Assembly: GCA_035771175.1 (NCBI GenBank)
Contig: JAYMFD010003961.1
Location: 1 to 64,000, forward strand
DNA length: 64,000 bases
Direction: 5' to 3'
Source of the DNA: Paratinospora sagittata
Lineage: Eukaryota; Streptophyta; Magnoliopsida; Ranunculales; Menispermaceae
A program made the position numbers and the translations under genes. The notes below the pieces were generated by a model. That model saw nothing but the letters and a program-made list of their open reading frames with translations, made no database searches and was not told the DNA's origin. Positions 37,201 to 51,147 of the stretch are shown piece after piece (position 1 is the stretch's first letter; each line of letters starts with the position of its first letter).

Positions 37201-37511
37201 AGTAAATTTAGTTCATTTAAACCAAAATTTGAGATTTGGGGGTCAAAAATTCATCTGGATATTGGAAAAGAGTTCCATCTATTCTGGGGGGTTGTTCGAA
37301 GGATATTGGGACTCGCTTAAAGAGTAGGTGGAGAAAGCAATCCGGTGGATTGGTCGCGATTGCCTCAAACACATTTTCTAAGTAAATTTAGTTCATTTAA
37401 ACCAAAATTTGAGATTTGGGGTTCAGAAATTCTTCTGGATATTGGAAAAGAGTTCCATCTATTCTGGGGGGTTGTTCGAAGGATATTGGGACTCGCTTAA
37501 AGAGTAAGTGG
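31229..37511 (+). repeat. 35-mer higher-order unit, copy 1 (6,283 bp)
   Basis: Thirty-five monomers run from an m11-like unit at 31,229 to a C monomer at 37,332. The same order then restarts at 37,512. It contains the 4-mer duplication at 33,921-35,357 and the n1-n2-n3 group at 36,436-36,972. Differences from the second copy that I could see include TCTATGTAAA, GGGTTTATTGG, CATCTTTTC near 34,945, GAAAGAAATCC, TAGTGGTC, GATTTGGTGG and TTCTACTTAAATTT. Confidence 0.86.
33921..35357 (+). repeat. 4-mer tandem duplication m19-m20-m1-m2 (about 718 bp each)
   Basis: The first copy is 33,921-34,639 and the second 34,640-35,357. Both have ATCGCGATATTCG in m20 and CCTGGAAGG in m1. In the left domain m2 is followed by m3, but here it loops back to m19 once and then goes to a C monomer. 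The m1 at 34,280 has GGGTTTATTGG, one base longer than its partner. Confidence 0.87.
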
Positions 37512-40500
37512 AGAAAGCAATCCGGTGGATTGGTCGCGATTGCCTCAATTTCTTTTTCAAAGTATATTTAGTTCATTTAAACCAAAATTTGATATTTAGG
37601 GGTCAAAAATTCATCGGGATATTCGAACGGAGTTCCATCTATTCTGGGGGGTTGATAGAAGGATATTGGGACTCGCTTAAAGAGTAGGTGGAGAAAGCAA
37701 TCCGGTGGATTGATCGCGATTGCCTCAAACACATTTTTTAAGTAAATTTAGTTCATTTAAACCAAAATTTGATATTTAGGGGTCAAAAATTCATCGGGAT
37801 GTTCGAACGGAGTTCCATCTATTCTGGGGGGTTGCTAGAAGGATATTGGGACTCGCTTAAAGAGTAGGTGGAGAAAGCAATCCGGTGGATTGATCGCGAT
37901 TGCCTCAAACACATTTTCTAAGTAAATTTAGTTCATTTAAACCAAAATTTGAGATTTGGGGGTCAAAAATTCACCGGGATATTGGAACGGAGTTCCATCT
38001 ATTCCGGGGCTTCCTAGAAGGATATTGGGACTCGCTCAAAGAGTTGGTGGAGAAAGCAATCTGGTGGATTGGTCGCGATTGCCTCAAACACATTTTCTAA
38101 GTAAATTTAGTTCATTTAAAAAAAAATTTGATATTTAGGGGTCAAAAATTCTCCGGGATATTGGAACGGAGTTCCATCTATTCTGGGGATTCCTATAAGG
38201 ATATTGGGACTCGCTCAAAGAGTTGGTGGAGAAAGCAATCTGGTGGATTGGTAGCGATTGCTCCAACACCTTTTCTAAGTAAATTTAGTTCATTTAAACC
38301 AAAATTTGATATTTAGGGGTCAAAAATTCATCGGGATGTTCGAACGGAGTTCCCTCTATTCTGGGGGGTTGCTAGAAGGATATTGGAACTCGCTTAAAGA
38401 GTAGGTGGAGAAAGCAATCCGGTGGATTGATCGCGATTGCCTCAAACACATTTTCTAAGTAAATTTAGTTCATTTAAACCAAAATTTGAGATTTGGGGGT
38501 CAGAAATTCATCTGGATATTGGAAAAGAGTTCCATCTATTCTGGGGGGTTGTTCGAAGGATATTGGGACTCGCTTAAAAAGTAAGTGGAGAAAGCAATCC
38601 GGTGGATTGGTCGCGATTGCCTCAATTTCTTTTTCAAAGTATATTTAGTTCATTTAAACCAAAATTTGATATTTAGGGGTCAAAAATTCATCGGGATATT
38701 CGAACGGAGTTCCATCTATTCTGGGGGGTTGATAGAAGGATATTGGGACTCGCTTAAAGAGTAGGTGGAGAAAGCAATCCGGTGGATTGATCGCGATTGC
38801 CTCAAACACATTTTTTAAGTAAATTTAGTTCATTTAAACCAAAATTTGATATTTAGGGGTCAAAAATTCATCGGGATGTTCGAACGGAGTTCCCTCTATT
38901 CTGGGGGGTTGCTAGAAGGATATTGGGACTCGCTTAAAGAGTAGGTGGAGAAAGCAATCCGGTGGATTGATCGCGATTGCCTCAAACACATTTTCTAAGT
39001 AAATTTAGTTCATTTAAACCAAAATTTGAGATTTGGGGGTCAAAAATTCACCGGGATATTGGAACGGAGTTCCATCTATTCCGGGGCTTCCTAGAAGGAT
39101 ATTGGGACTCGCTCAAAGAGTTGGTGGAGAAAGCAATATGGTGGATTGGTCGCGATTGCCTCAAACACATTTTCTAAGTAAATTTAGTTCATTTAAAACA
39201 AAATTTGATATTTAGGGGTCAAAAATTCTCCGGGATAATGGAACGGAGTTCCATCTATTCTGGGGATTCCTATAAGGATATTGGGACTCGCTCAAAGAGT
39301 TGGTGGAGAAAGCAATCTGGTGGATTGGTAGCGATTGCTCCAACACCTTTTCTAAGTAAATTTAGTTCATTTAAACCAAAATTTGATATTTAGGGGTCAA
39401 AAATTCATCGGGATGTTCGAACGGAGTTCCCTCTATTCTGGGGGGTTGCTAGAAGGATATTGGAACTCGCTTAAAGAGTAGGTGGAGAAAGCAATCCGGT
39501 GGATTGGTCGCGATTGCCTCAATTTCTTTTTCAAAGTATATTTAGTTCATTTAAACCAAAATTTTAGATTTGGGGGTCAAAAATTCTCCGGGATATTGGA
39601 ATGGAGTTCCATCTATTCTGGGGATTCCTAGAAGGATATTGGGACTCGCTCAAAGAGTTGGTAGAGAAAGCAATCTGGTGGATTGGTAGCGATTGCCTCA
39701 AACACATTTTCTAAGTAAATTTAGTTCATTTAAACCAAAATTTGAGATTTGGGGGTCAAAAATTCATCTGGATATTGGAAAAGAGTTCCATCTATTCTGG
39801 GGGGTTGTTCGAAGGATATTGGGACTCGCTTAAAGAGTAGGTGGAGAAAGCAATCCGGTGGATTGGTCGCGATTGCCTCAATTTCTTTTTCAAAGTATAT
39901 TTAGTTCATTTAAACCAAAATTTTAGATTTGGGGGTCAAAAATTCTCCGGGATATTGGAATGGAGTTCCATCTATTCTGGGGATTCCTAGAAGGATATTG
40001 GGACTCGCTCAAAGAGTTGGTGGAGAAAGCAATCTGGTGGATTGGTAGCGATTGCCTCAAACACATTTTCTAAGTAAATTTAGTTCATTTAATCCAAAAT
40101 TTGATATTTAGGGGTCAAAAATTCATCGGGATGTTCGAACGGAGTTCCATCTATTCTGGGGGGTTGCTAGAAGGATATTGGGACTCGCTTAAAGAGTAGG
40201 TGGAGAAAGCAATCCGGTGGATTGATCGCGATTGCCTCAAACACATTTTCTAAGTAAATTTAGTTCATTTAAACCAAAATTTGAGATTTGGGGGTCAAAA
40301 ATTCACCGGGATATTGGAATGGAGTTCCATCTATTCCGGGGGTTCCTAGAAGGATATTGGGACTCGCTCAAAAAGTTGGTGGAGAAAGCAATCTGGTGGA
40401 TTGGTAGCGATTGCCTCGAACACATTTTCTAAGTAAATTTAGTTCATTTAAACCAAAATTTGATATTTAGGGGTCAAAAATTCATCGCGATATTCGAACG

Positions 40501-43432
40501 GAGTTCCATCTATTCTGGGGGGTTGATAGAAGGATATTGGGACTCGCTTAAAGAGTAGGTGGAGAAAGCAATCCGGTGGATTGATCGCGATTGCCTCAAA
40601 CACATTTTTTAAGTAAATTTAGTTCATTTAAACCACAATTTGAGATTTGGGGGTCAAAAATTCACCGGGATATTGGAACGGAGTTCCATCTATTCCGGGG
40701 CTTCCTGGAAGGATATTGGGACGCGCTCAAAGAGTTGGTGGAGAAAGCAATCTGGTGGATTGGTCGCGATTGCCTCAAACACATTTTCTAAGTAAATTTA
40801 GTTCATTTAAACCAAAATTTGATATTTAGGGGTCAAAAATTCATCGGGATATTCGAACGGAGTTCCATCTATTCTGGGGGGTTGATAGAAGGATATTGGG
40901 ACTCGCTTAAAGAGTAGGTGGAGAAAGCAATCCGGTGGATTGATCGCGATTGCCTCAAACACATTTTCTAAGTAAATTTAGTTCATTTAAACCAAAATTT
41001 GAGATTTGGGGGTCAAAAATTCACCGGGATATTGGAATGGAGTTCCATCTATTCCGGGGGTTCCTAGAAGGATATTGGGACTCGCTCAAAAAGTTGGTGG
41101 AGAAAGCAATCTGGTGGATTGGTAGCGATTGCCTCGAACACATTTTCTAAGTAAATTTAGTTCATTTAAACCAAAATTTGATATTTAGGGGTCAAAAATT
41201 CATCGCGATATTCGAACGGAGTTCCATCTATTCTGGGGGGTTGATAGAAGGATATTGGGACTCGCTTAAAGAGTAGGTGGAGAAAGCAATCCGGTGGATT
41301 GATCGCGATTGCCTCAAACACATTTTTTAAGTAAATTTAGTTCATTTAAACCACAATTTGAGATTTGGGGGTCAAAAATTCACCGGGATATTGGAACGGA
41401 GTTCCATCTATTCCGGGGCTTCCTGGAAGGATATTGGGACGCGCTCAATGAGTTGGTGGAGAAAGCAATCTGGTGGATTGGTCGCGATTGCCTCAAACAC
41501 ATTTTCTAAGTAAATTTAGTTCATTTAAACCAAAATTTGATATTTAGGGGTCAAAAATTCATCGGGATATTCGAACGGAGTTCCATCTATTCTGGGGGTT
41601 GATAGAAGGATATTGGGACTCGCTTAAAGAGTAGGTGGAGAAAGCAATCCGGTGGATTGATCGCGATTGCCTCAAACACATTTTCTAAGTAAATTTAGTT
41701 CATTTAAACCAAAATTTGAGATTTGGGGGTCAGAAATTCATCTGGATATTGGAAAAGAGTTCCATCTATTCTGGGGGGTTGTTCGAAGGATATTGGGACT
41801 CGCTTAAAGAGTAGGTGGAGAAAGCAATCCGGTGGATTGGTCGCGATTGCCTCAATTTCTTTTTCAAAGTATATTTAGTTCATTTAAACCAAAATTTGAT
41901 ATTTAGGGGTCAAAAATTCATCGGGATATTCGAACGGAGTTCCATCTATTCTGGGGGGTTGATAGAAGGATATTGGGACTCGCTTAAAGAGTAGGTGGAG
42001 AAAGCAATCCGATGGATTGATCGCGATTGCCTCAAACACATTTTTTAAGTAAATTTAGTTCATTTAAACCAAAATTTGAGATTTGGGGGTCAAAAATTCA
42101 TCTGGATATTGGAAAAGAGTTCCATCTTTTCTGGGGGGTTGTTCGAAGGATATTGGGACTCGCTTAAAGAGTAGGTGGAGAAAGCAATCCGGTGGATTGG
42201 TCGCGATTGCCTCAATTTCTTTTTCAAAGTATATTTAGTTCATTTAAACCAAAATTTTAGATTTGGGGGTCAAAAATTCTCCGGGATATTAGAATGGAGT
42301 TCCATCTATTCTGGGGATTCCTAGAAGGATATTGGGACTCGCTCAAAGAGTTGGTGGAGAAAGCAATCTGGTGGATTGGTAGCGATTGCCTCAAACACAT
42401 TTTCTAAGTAGATTTAGTTCATTTAAACCAAAATTTGATATTTAGGGGTCAAAAATTCATCGGGATGTTCGAACGGAGTTCCATCTATTCTGGGGGGTTG
42501 CTAGAAGGATATTGGGACTCGCTTAAAGAGTAGGTGGAGAAAGCAATCCGGTGGATTGATCGCGATTGCCTCAAACACATTTTCTAAGTAAATTTAGTTC
42601 ATTTAAACCAAAATTTGAGATTTGGGGGTCAAAAATTCACCGGGATATTGGAACGGAGTTCCATCTATTCCGGGGCTTCCTATAAGGATATTGGGACTCA
42701 CTCAAAAAGTTGGTGGAGAAAGCAATATGGTGGATTGGTAGCGATTGCCTCAAACACATTTTCTAAGTAAATTTAGTTCATTTAAACCAAAATTTGAGAT
42801 TTGGGCGTCAAAAATTCACCGGGATATTGGAACGGAGTTCCATCTATTCCGGGGCTTCCTAGAAGGATATTGGGACTCGCTCAAAGAGTTGGTGGAGAAA
42901 GCAATATGGTGGATTGGTAGCGATTGCCTCAAACACATTTTCTAAGTAAATTTAGTTCATTTAAACCAAAATTTGATATTTAGGGGTCAAAAATTCATCT
43001 GGATATTGGAAAAGAGTTCCATCTATTCCGTGGGTTCCTATAAGGATAATGGGACTCGATCAAAGAGTTGGTGGAGAAAGCAATCTGGTGGATTGGTCGC
43101 GATTGCCTCAAACAAATTTTCTAGGTAAATTTAATTCATTTAAACCAAAATTTGATATTTAGGGGTCAAAAATTCATCGGGATGTTCGAACGGAGTTCCA
43201 TCTATTCTGGGGGTTGCTAGAAGGATATTGGGACTCGCTTAAAGAGTAGGTGGAGAAAGCAATCCGGTGGATTGACCGCGATTGCCTCAAACACATTTTC
43301 TAAGTAAATTTAGTTCATTTAAACCCAAAATTTGAGATTTGGGGGTCAAAAATTCACCGGGATATTGGAACGGAGTTCCATCTATTCCGGGGCTTCCTAG
43401 AAGGATATTGGGACTCGCTCAAAGAGTTGGTG
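37512..43432 (+). repeat. 35-mer higher-order unit, copy 2, 33 monomers retained
   Basis: It parallels 31,229-37,151 at an offset of 6,281-6,283 bp. Reading the two side by side I saw only about two dozen differences over 5.9 kb, so identity is well above 99%. The match stops at the A monomer at 43,254. There copy 1 continues with an m20/C hybrid (37,152), and copy 2 continues with an m14'-type monomer. The last third also forms the start of the 17-mer series beginning at 41,639. Confidence 0.85.
40204..41638 (+). repeat. 4-mer tandem duplication, second occurrence
   Basis: This is the same m19-m20-m1-m2 twofold array as at 33,921-35,357, carried along by the 35-mer duplication. The second m1 reads CTCAATGAGTTGG, and the last monomer has lost one G (CTGGGGGTTGATAG). 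Confidence 0.86.
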
Positions 43433-44687
43433 GAGAAAGCAATCTGGTGGATTGGTCGCGATTGCCTCAAACACATTTTCTAAGTAAATTTAGTTCATTT
43501 AAAACAAAATTTGATATTTAGGGGTCAAAAATTCTCCGGGATATTGGAACGGAGTTCCATCTATTCTGGGGATTCCTATAAGGATATTGGGACTCGCTCA
43601 AAGAGTTGGTGGAGAAAGCAATCTGGTGGATTGGTAGCGATTGCTCCAACACATTTTCTAAGTAAATTTAGTTCATTTAAACCAAAATTTGATATTTAGG
43701 GGTCAAAAATTCATCGGGATGTTCGAACGGAGTTCCCTCTATTCTGGGGGGTTGCTAGAAGGATATTGGAACTCGCTTAAAGAATAGGTGGAGAAAGCAA
43801 TCCGGTGGATTGATCGCGATTGCCTCAAACACATTTTCTAAGTAAATTTAGTTCATTTAAACCAAAATTTGAGATTTGGGGGTCAAAAATTCATCTGGAT
43901 ATTGGAAAAGAGTTCCATCTATTCTGGGGGGTTGTTCGAAGGATATTGGGACTCGCTTAAAGAGTAGGTGGAGAAAGCAATCCGGTGGATTGGTCGCGAT
44001 TGCCTCAATTTCTTTTTCAAAGTATATTTAGTTCATTTAAAAAAAAATTTTAGATTTGGGGGTCAAAAATTCTCCGGGATATTGGAACGGAGTTCCATCT
44101 ATTCTGGGATTCCTAGAAGGATATTGGGACTCGCTCAAAGAGTTGGTGGAGAAAGCAATCTGGTGGATTGGTAGCGATTGCCTCAAACAAATTTTCTAAG
44201 TAAATTTAGTTCATTTAAACCAAAATTTGATATTTAGGGGTCAAAAATTCATCGGGATGTTCGAACGGAGTTCCATCTATTCTGGGGGGTTGCTAGAAGG
44301 ATATTGGGACTCGCTTAAAGAGTAGGTGGAGAAAGCAATCCGGTGGATTGATCGCGATTGCCTCAAACACATTTTCTAAGTAAATTTAGTTCATTTAAAC
44401 CAAAATTTGAGATTTGGGGTCAAAAATTCACCGGGATATTGGAACGGAGTTCCATCTATTCCGGGGGTTCCTAGAAGGATATTGGGACTCGCTCAAAAAG
44501 TTGGTGGAGAAAGCAATCTGGTGGATTGGTAGCGATTGCCTCGAACACATTTTCTAAGTAAATTTAGTTCATTTAAACCAAAATTTGATATTTAGGGGTC
44601 AAAAATTCATCGGGATATTCGAACGGAGTTCCATCTATTCTGGGGGGTTGATAGAAGGATATTGGGACTCGCTTAAAGAGTAGGTGG
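41639..44687 (+). repeat. 17-mer unit, copy 1 (3,049 bp)
   Basis: Order: C (41,639), m11, CCGATGG monomer with C end, m17, m18, A (42,538), n1, n2, n3, A with GACCGCG (43,254), m14', m15 with AAGAATAGG, m16, m17, m18, m19 and m20 (44,508). The unit restarts at 44,688. The first nine or so monomers overlap the tail of 35-mer copy 2, so the units are nested. Oddities are AAACCCAAAATTT near 43,323, CTGGGATTCC near 44,105 and GAGATTTGGGGTC near 44,410. Confidence 0.84.
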
Positions 44688-47600
44688 AGAAAGCAATCCG
44701 GTGGATTGATCGCGATTGCCTCAAACACATTTTCTTAGTAAATTTAGTTCATTTAAACCAAAATTTGAGATTTGGGGGTCAGAAATTCATCTGGATATTG
44801 GAAAAGAGTTCCATCTATTCTGGGGGGTTGTTCGAAGGATATTGGGACTCGCTTAAAGAGTAGGTGGAGAAAGCAATCCGGTGGATTGGTCGCGATTGCC
44901 TCAATTTCTTTTTCAAAGTATATTTAGTTCATTTAAACCAAAATTTGATATTTAGGGGTCAAAAATTCATCGGGATATTCGAACGGAGTTCCATCTATTC
45001 TGGGGGGTTGATAGAAGGATATTGGGACTCGCTTAAAGAGTAGGTGGAGAAAGCAATCCGATGGATTGATCGCGATTGCCTCAAACACATTTTTTAAGTA
45101 AATTTAGTTCATTTAAACCAAAATTTGAGATTTGGGGGTCAAAAATTCATCTGGATATTGGAAAAGAGTTCCATCTATTCTGGGGGGTTGTTCGAAGGAT
45201 ATTGGGACTCGCTTAAAGAGTAGGTGGAGAAAGCAATCCGGTGGATTGGTCGCGATTGCCTCAATTTCTTTTTCAAAGTATATTTAGTTCATTTAAACCA
45301 AAATTTTAGATTTGGGGGGTCAAAAATTCTCCGGGATATTAGAATGGAGTTCCATCTATTCTGGGGATTCCTAGAAGGATATTGGGACTCGCTCAAAGAG
45401 TTGGTGGAGAAAGCAATCTGGTGGATTGGTAGCGATTGCCTCAAACACATTTTCTAAGTAAATTTAGTTCATTTAAACCAAAATTTGATATTTAGGGGTC
45501 AAAAATTCATCGGGTCGAACGGAGTTCCATCTATTCTGGGGGGTTGCTAGAAGGATATTGGGACTCGCTTAAAGAGTAGGTGGAGAAAGCAATCCGGTGG
45601 ATTGATCGCGATTGCCTCAAACACATTTTGTAAGTAAATTTAGTTCATTTAAACCAAAATTTGAGATTTGGGGGTCAAAAATTCACCGGGATATTGGAAC
45701 GGAGTTCCATCTATTCCGGGGCTTCCTAGAAGGATATTGGGACTCGCTCAAAAAGTTGGTGGAGAAAGCAATATGGTGGATTGGTAGCGATTGCCTCAAA
45801 CACATTTTCTAAGTAAATTTAGTTCATTTAAACCAAAATTTGAGATTTGGGCGTCAAAAATTCACCGGGATATTGGAACGGAGTTCCATCTATTCCGGGG
45901 CTTCCTAGAAGGATATTGGGACTCGCTCAAAGAGTTGGTGGAGAAAGCAATATGGTGGATTGGTAGCGATTGCCTCAAACACATTTTCTAAGTAAATTTA
46001 GTTCATTTAAACCAAAATTTGATATTTAGGGGTCAAAAATTCATCTGGATATTGGAAAAGAGTTCCATCTATTCCGTGGGTTCCTATAAGGATAATGGGA
46101 CTCGATCAAAGAGTTGGTGGAGAAAGCAATCTGGTGGATTGGTCGCGATTGCCTCAAACAAATTTTCTAGGTAAATTTAATTCATTTAAACCAAAATTTG
46201 ATATTTAGGGGTCAAAAATTCATCGGGATGTTCGAACGGAGTTCCATCTATTCTGGGGGTTGCTAGAAGGATATTGGGACTCGCTTAAAGAGTAGGTGGA
46301 GAAAGCAATCCGGTGGATTGACCGCGATTGCCTCAAACACATTTTCTAAGTAAATTTAGTTCATTTAAACCAAAATTTGAGATTTTTGGGGTCAAAAATT
46401 CACCGGGATATTGGAACGGAGTTCCATCTATTCCGGGGCTTCCTAGAAGGATATTGGGACTCGCTCAAAGAGTTGGTGGAGAAAGCAATCTGGTGGATTG
46501 GTCGCGATTGCCTCAAACACATTTTCTAAGTAAATTTAGTTCATTTAAAACAAAATTTGATATTTAGGGGTCAAAAATTCTCCGGGATATTGGAACGGAG
46601 TTCCATCTATTCTGGGGATTCCTATAAGGATATTGGGACTCGCTCAAAGAGTTGGTGGAGAAAGCAATCTGGTGGATTGGTAGCGATTGCTCCAACACAT
46701 TTTCTAAGTAAATTTAGTTCATTTAAACCAAAATTTGATATTTAGCGGTCAAAAATTCATCGGGATGTTCGAACGGAGTTCCCTCTATTCTGGGGGGTTG
46801 CTAGAAGGATATTGGAACTCGCTTAAAGAATAGGTGGAGAAAGCAATCCGGTGGATTGATCGCGATTGCCTCAAACACATTTTCTAAGTAAATTTAGTTC
46901 ATTTAAACCAAAATTTGAGATTTGGGGGTCAAAAATTCATCTGGATATTGGAAAAGAGTTCCATCTATTCTGGGGGGTTGTTCGAAGGATATTGGGACTC
47001 GCTTAAAGAGTAGGTGGAGAAAGCAATCCGGTGGATTGGTCGCGATTGCCTCAATTTCTTTTTCAAAGTATATTTAGTTCATTTAAACCAAAATTTTAGA
47101 TTTGGGGGTCAAAAATTCTCCGGGATATTGGAACGGAGTTCCATCTATTCTGGGGATTCCTAGAAGGATATTGGGACTCGCTCAAAGAGTTGGTGGAGAA
47201 AGCAATCTGGTGGATTGGTAGCGATTGCCTCAAACAAATTTTCTAAGTAAATTTAGTTCATTTAAACCAAAATTTGATATTTAGGGGTCAAAAATTCATC
47301 GGGATGTTCGAACGGAGTTCCATCTATTCTGGGGGGTTGCTAGAAGGATATTGGGACTCGCTTAAGGAGTAGGTGGAGAAAGCAATCCGGTGGATTGATC
47401 GCGATTGCCTCAAACACATTTTCTAAGTAAATTTAGTTCATTTGAACCAAAATTTGAGATTTGGGGGTCAAAAATTCACCGGGATATTGGAACGGAGTTC
47501 CATCTATTCCGGGGGTTCCTAGAAGGATATTGGGACTCGCTCAAAAAGTTGGTGGAGAAAGCAATCTGGTGGATTGGTAGCGATTGCCTCGAACACATTT

Positions 47601-47735
47601 TCTAAGTAAATTTAGTTCATTTAAACCAAAATTTGATATTTAGGGGTCAAAAATTCATCGGGATATTCGAACGGAGTTCCATCTATTCTGGGGGGTTGAT
47701 AGAAGGATATTGGGACTCGCTTAAAGAGTAGGTGG
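44688..47735 (+). repeat. 17-mer unit, copy 2 (3,048 bp)
   Basis: It has the same 17 monomers in the same order as 41,639-44,687. The first monomer has TTTTCTTAGTAAA, shared with 47,736 and 51,148. A 4-base deletion near 45,514 gives CGGGTCGAACGG for CGGGATGTTCGAACGG. Other oddities are an extra G near 45,313, GAGATTTTTGGGG near 46,384 and TTTAGCGGTC near 46,745. Confidence 0.84.
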
Positions 47736-50700
47736 AGAAAGCAATCCGGTGGATTGATCGCGATTGCCTCAAATACATTTTCTTAGTAAATTTAGTTCAT
47801 TTAAACCAAAATTTGAGATTTGGGGGTCAGAAATTCATCTGGATATTGGAAAAGAGTTCCATCTATTCTGGGGGGTTGTTCGAAGGATATTGGGACTCGC
47901 TTAAAGAGTAGGTGGAGAAAGCAATCCGGTGGATTGGTCGCGATTGCCTCAATTTCTTTTTCAAAGTATATTTAGTTCATTTAAACCAAAATTTGATATT
48001 TAGGGGTCAAAAATTCATCGGGATATTCGAACGGAGTTCCATCTATTCTGGGGGGTTGATAGAAGGATATTGGGACTCGCTTAAAGAGTAGGTGGAGAAA
48101 GCAATCCGATGGATTGATCGCGATTGCCTCAAACACATTTTTTAAGTAAATTTAGTTCATTTAAACCAAAATTTGATATTTAGGGGACAAAAATTCATCG
48201 GGATGTTCGAACGGAGTTCCATCTATTCTGGGGGGTTGCTAGAAGGATATTGGGACTCGCTTAAAGAGTAGGTGGAGAAAGCAATCCGGTGGATTGATCG
48301 CGATTGCCTCAAACACATTTTCTAAGTAAATTTAGTTCATTTAAACCAAAATTTGAGATTTGGGGGTCAAAAATTCACCGGGATATTGGAACGGAGTTCC
48401 ATCTATTCCGGGGCTTCCTAGAAGGATATTGGGACTCGCTCAAAGAGTTGGTGGAGAAAGCAATATGGTGGATTGGTCGCGATTGCCTCAAACACATTTT
48501 CTAAGTAAATTTAGTTCATTTAAAACAAAATTTGATATTTAGGGGTCAAAAATTCTCCGGGATATTGGAACGGAGTTCCATCTATTCTGGGGATTCCTAT
48601 AAGGATATTGGGACTCGCTCAAAGAGTTGGTGGAGAAAGCAATCTGGTGGATTGGTAGCGATTGCTCCAACACCTTTTCTAAGTAAATTTAGTTCATTTG
48701 AACCAAAATTTGATATTTACGGGTCAAAAATTCATCGGGATGTTCGAACGGAGTTCCATCTATTCTGGGGGGTTGCTAGAAGGATATTGGAACTCGCTTA
48801 AAGAGTAGGTGGAGGAAAGCAATACGGTGGATTGATCGCGATTGCCTCAAACACATTTTCTAAGTAAATTTAGTTCATTTAAACCAAAATTTGAGATTTG
48901 GGGGTCAAAAATTCACCGGGATGTTGGAACGGAGTTCCATCTATTCCGGGGCTTCCTAGAAGGATATTGGGACTCGCTCAAAGAGTTGGTGGAGAAGGCA
49001 ATCTGGTGGATTGGTAGCGATTGCCTCGAACACATTTTCTAAGTAAATTTAGTTCATTTAAACCAAATTTTGATATTTAGGGGTCAAAAATTCATCGGGA
49101 TATTCGAACGGAGTTCCATCTATTCTGGGGGGTTGATAGAAGGATATTGGGACTCGCTTAAAGAGTAGGTGGAGAAAGCAATCCGGTGGATTGATCGCGA
49201 TTGCCTCAAACACATTTTCTAAGTAAATTTAGTTCATTTAAACCAAAATTTGAGATTTGGGGTTCAGAAATTCTTCTGGATATTGGAAAAGAGTTCCATC
49301 TATTCTGGGGGGTTGTTCGAAGGATATTGGGACTCGCTTAAAGAGTAAGTGGAGAAAGCAATCCGGTGGATTGGTCGCGATTGCCTCAATTTCTTTTTCA
49401 AAGTATATTTAGTTCATTTAAACCAAAATTTGATATTTAGGGGTCAAAAATTCATCGGGATATTCGAACGGAGTTCCATCTATTCTGGGGGGTTGATAGA
49501 AGGATATTGGGACTCGCTTAAAGAGTAGGTGGAGAAAGCAATCCGGTGGATTGATCGCGATTGCCTCAAACACATTTTTTAAGTAAATTTAGTTCATTTA
49601 AACCAAAATTTGATATTTAGGGGTCAAAAATTCATCGGGATGTTCGAACGGAGTTCCATCTATTCTGGGGGGTTGCTAGAAGGATATTGGGACTCGCTTA
49701 AAGAGTAGGTGGAGAAAGCAATCCGGTGGATTGATCGCGATTGCCTCAAACACATTTTCTAAGTAAATTTAGTTCATTTAAACCAAAATTTGAGATTTGG
49801 GGGTCAAAAATTCACCGGGATATTGGAACGGAGTTCCATCTATTCCGGGGCTTCCTAGAAGGATATTGGGACTCGCTCAAAGAGTTGGTGGAGAAAGCAA
49901 TCTGGTGGATTGGTCGCGATTGCCTCAAACACATTTTCTAAGTAAATTTAGTTCATTTAAACAAAATTTGATATTTAGGGGTCAAAAATTCTCCGGGATA
50001 TTGGAACGGAGTTCCATCTATTCTGGGGATTCCTATAAGGATATTGGGACTCGCTCAAAGAGTTGGTGGAGAAAGCAATCTGGTGGATTGGTAGCGATTG
50101 CTCCAACACATTTTCTAAGTAAATTTAGTTCATTTAAACCAAAATTTGATATTTAGGGGTCAAAAATTCATCGGGATGTTCGAACGGAGTTCCCTCTATT
50201 CTGGGGGGTTGCTAGAAGGATATTGGAACTCGCTTAAAGAATAGGTGGAGAAAGCAATCCGGTGGATTGATCGCGATTGCCTCAAACACATTTTCTAAGT
50301 AAATTTAGTTCATTTAAACCAAAATTTGAGATTTGGGGGTCAAAAATTCATCTGGATATTGGAAAAGAGTTCCATCTATTCTGGGGGGTTGTTCGAAGGA
50401 TATTGGGACTCGCTTAAAGAGTAGGTGGAGAAAGCAATCCGGTGGATTGGTCGCGATTGCCTCAATTTCTTTTTCAAAGTATATTTAGTTCATTTAAACC
50501 AAAATTTTAGATTTGGGGGTCAAAAATTCTCCGGGATATTGGAACGGAGTTCCATCTATTCTGGGGATTCCTAGAAGGATATTGGGACTCGCTCAAAGAG
50601 TTGGTGGAGAAAGCAATCTGGTGGATTGGTAGCGATTGCCTCAAACAAATTTTCTAAGTAAATTTAGTTCATTTAAACCAAAATTTGATATTTAGGGGTC

Positions 50701-51147
50701 AAAAATTCATCGGGATGTTCGAACGGAGTTCCATCTATTCTGGGGGGTTGCTAGAAGGATATTGGGACTCGCTTAAGGAGTAGGTGGAGAAAGCAATCCG
50801 GTGGATTGATCGCGATTGCCTCAAACACATTTTCTAAGTAAATTTAGTTCATTTGAACCAAAATTTGAGATTTGGGGGTCAAAAATTCACCGGGATATTG
50901 GAACGGAGTTCCATCTATTCCGGGGGTTCCTAGAAGGATATTGGGACTCGCTCAAAAAGTTGGTGGAGAAAGCAATCTGGTGGATTGGTAGCGATTGCCT
51001 CGAACACATTTTCTAAGTAAATTTAGTTCATTTAAACCAAAATTTGATATTTAGGGGTCAAAAATTCATCGGGATATTCGAACGGAGTTCCATCTATTCT
51101 GGGGGGGTTAAAAGAAGGATATTGGGACTCGCTTAAAGAGTAGGTGG
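47736..51147 (+). repeat. 19-mer unit, copy 1 (3,412 bp)
   Basis: It starts with the same TTTTCTTAGTAAA C monomer as the 17-mers but takes a different route: m11, m12', A, m14', m15, A with GGGATGTTGG, m4 with GAAGGCAATC, C with GGTTCAGAAATTCTTC, m11, m12', A, m14', m15, m16-m20. It restarts at 51,148. An extra G near 48,815 gives GGAGGAAAGC. Confidence 0.83.

Noticed and set aside
49797..50156. 119-codon open frame, the longest in the window
   Set aside because: It exists only because a one-base deletion (TTTAAACAAAATTT) removes the usual stop phase at a monomer junction. Neighbouring copies do not keep it open.
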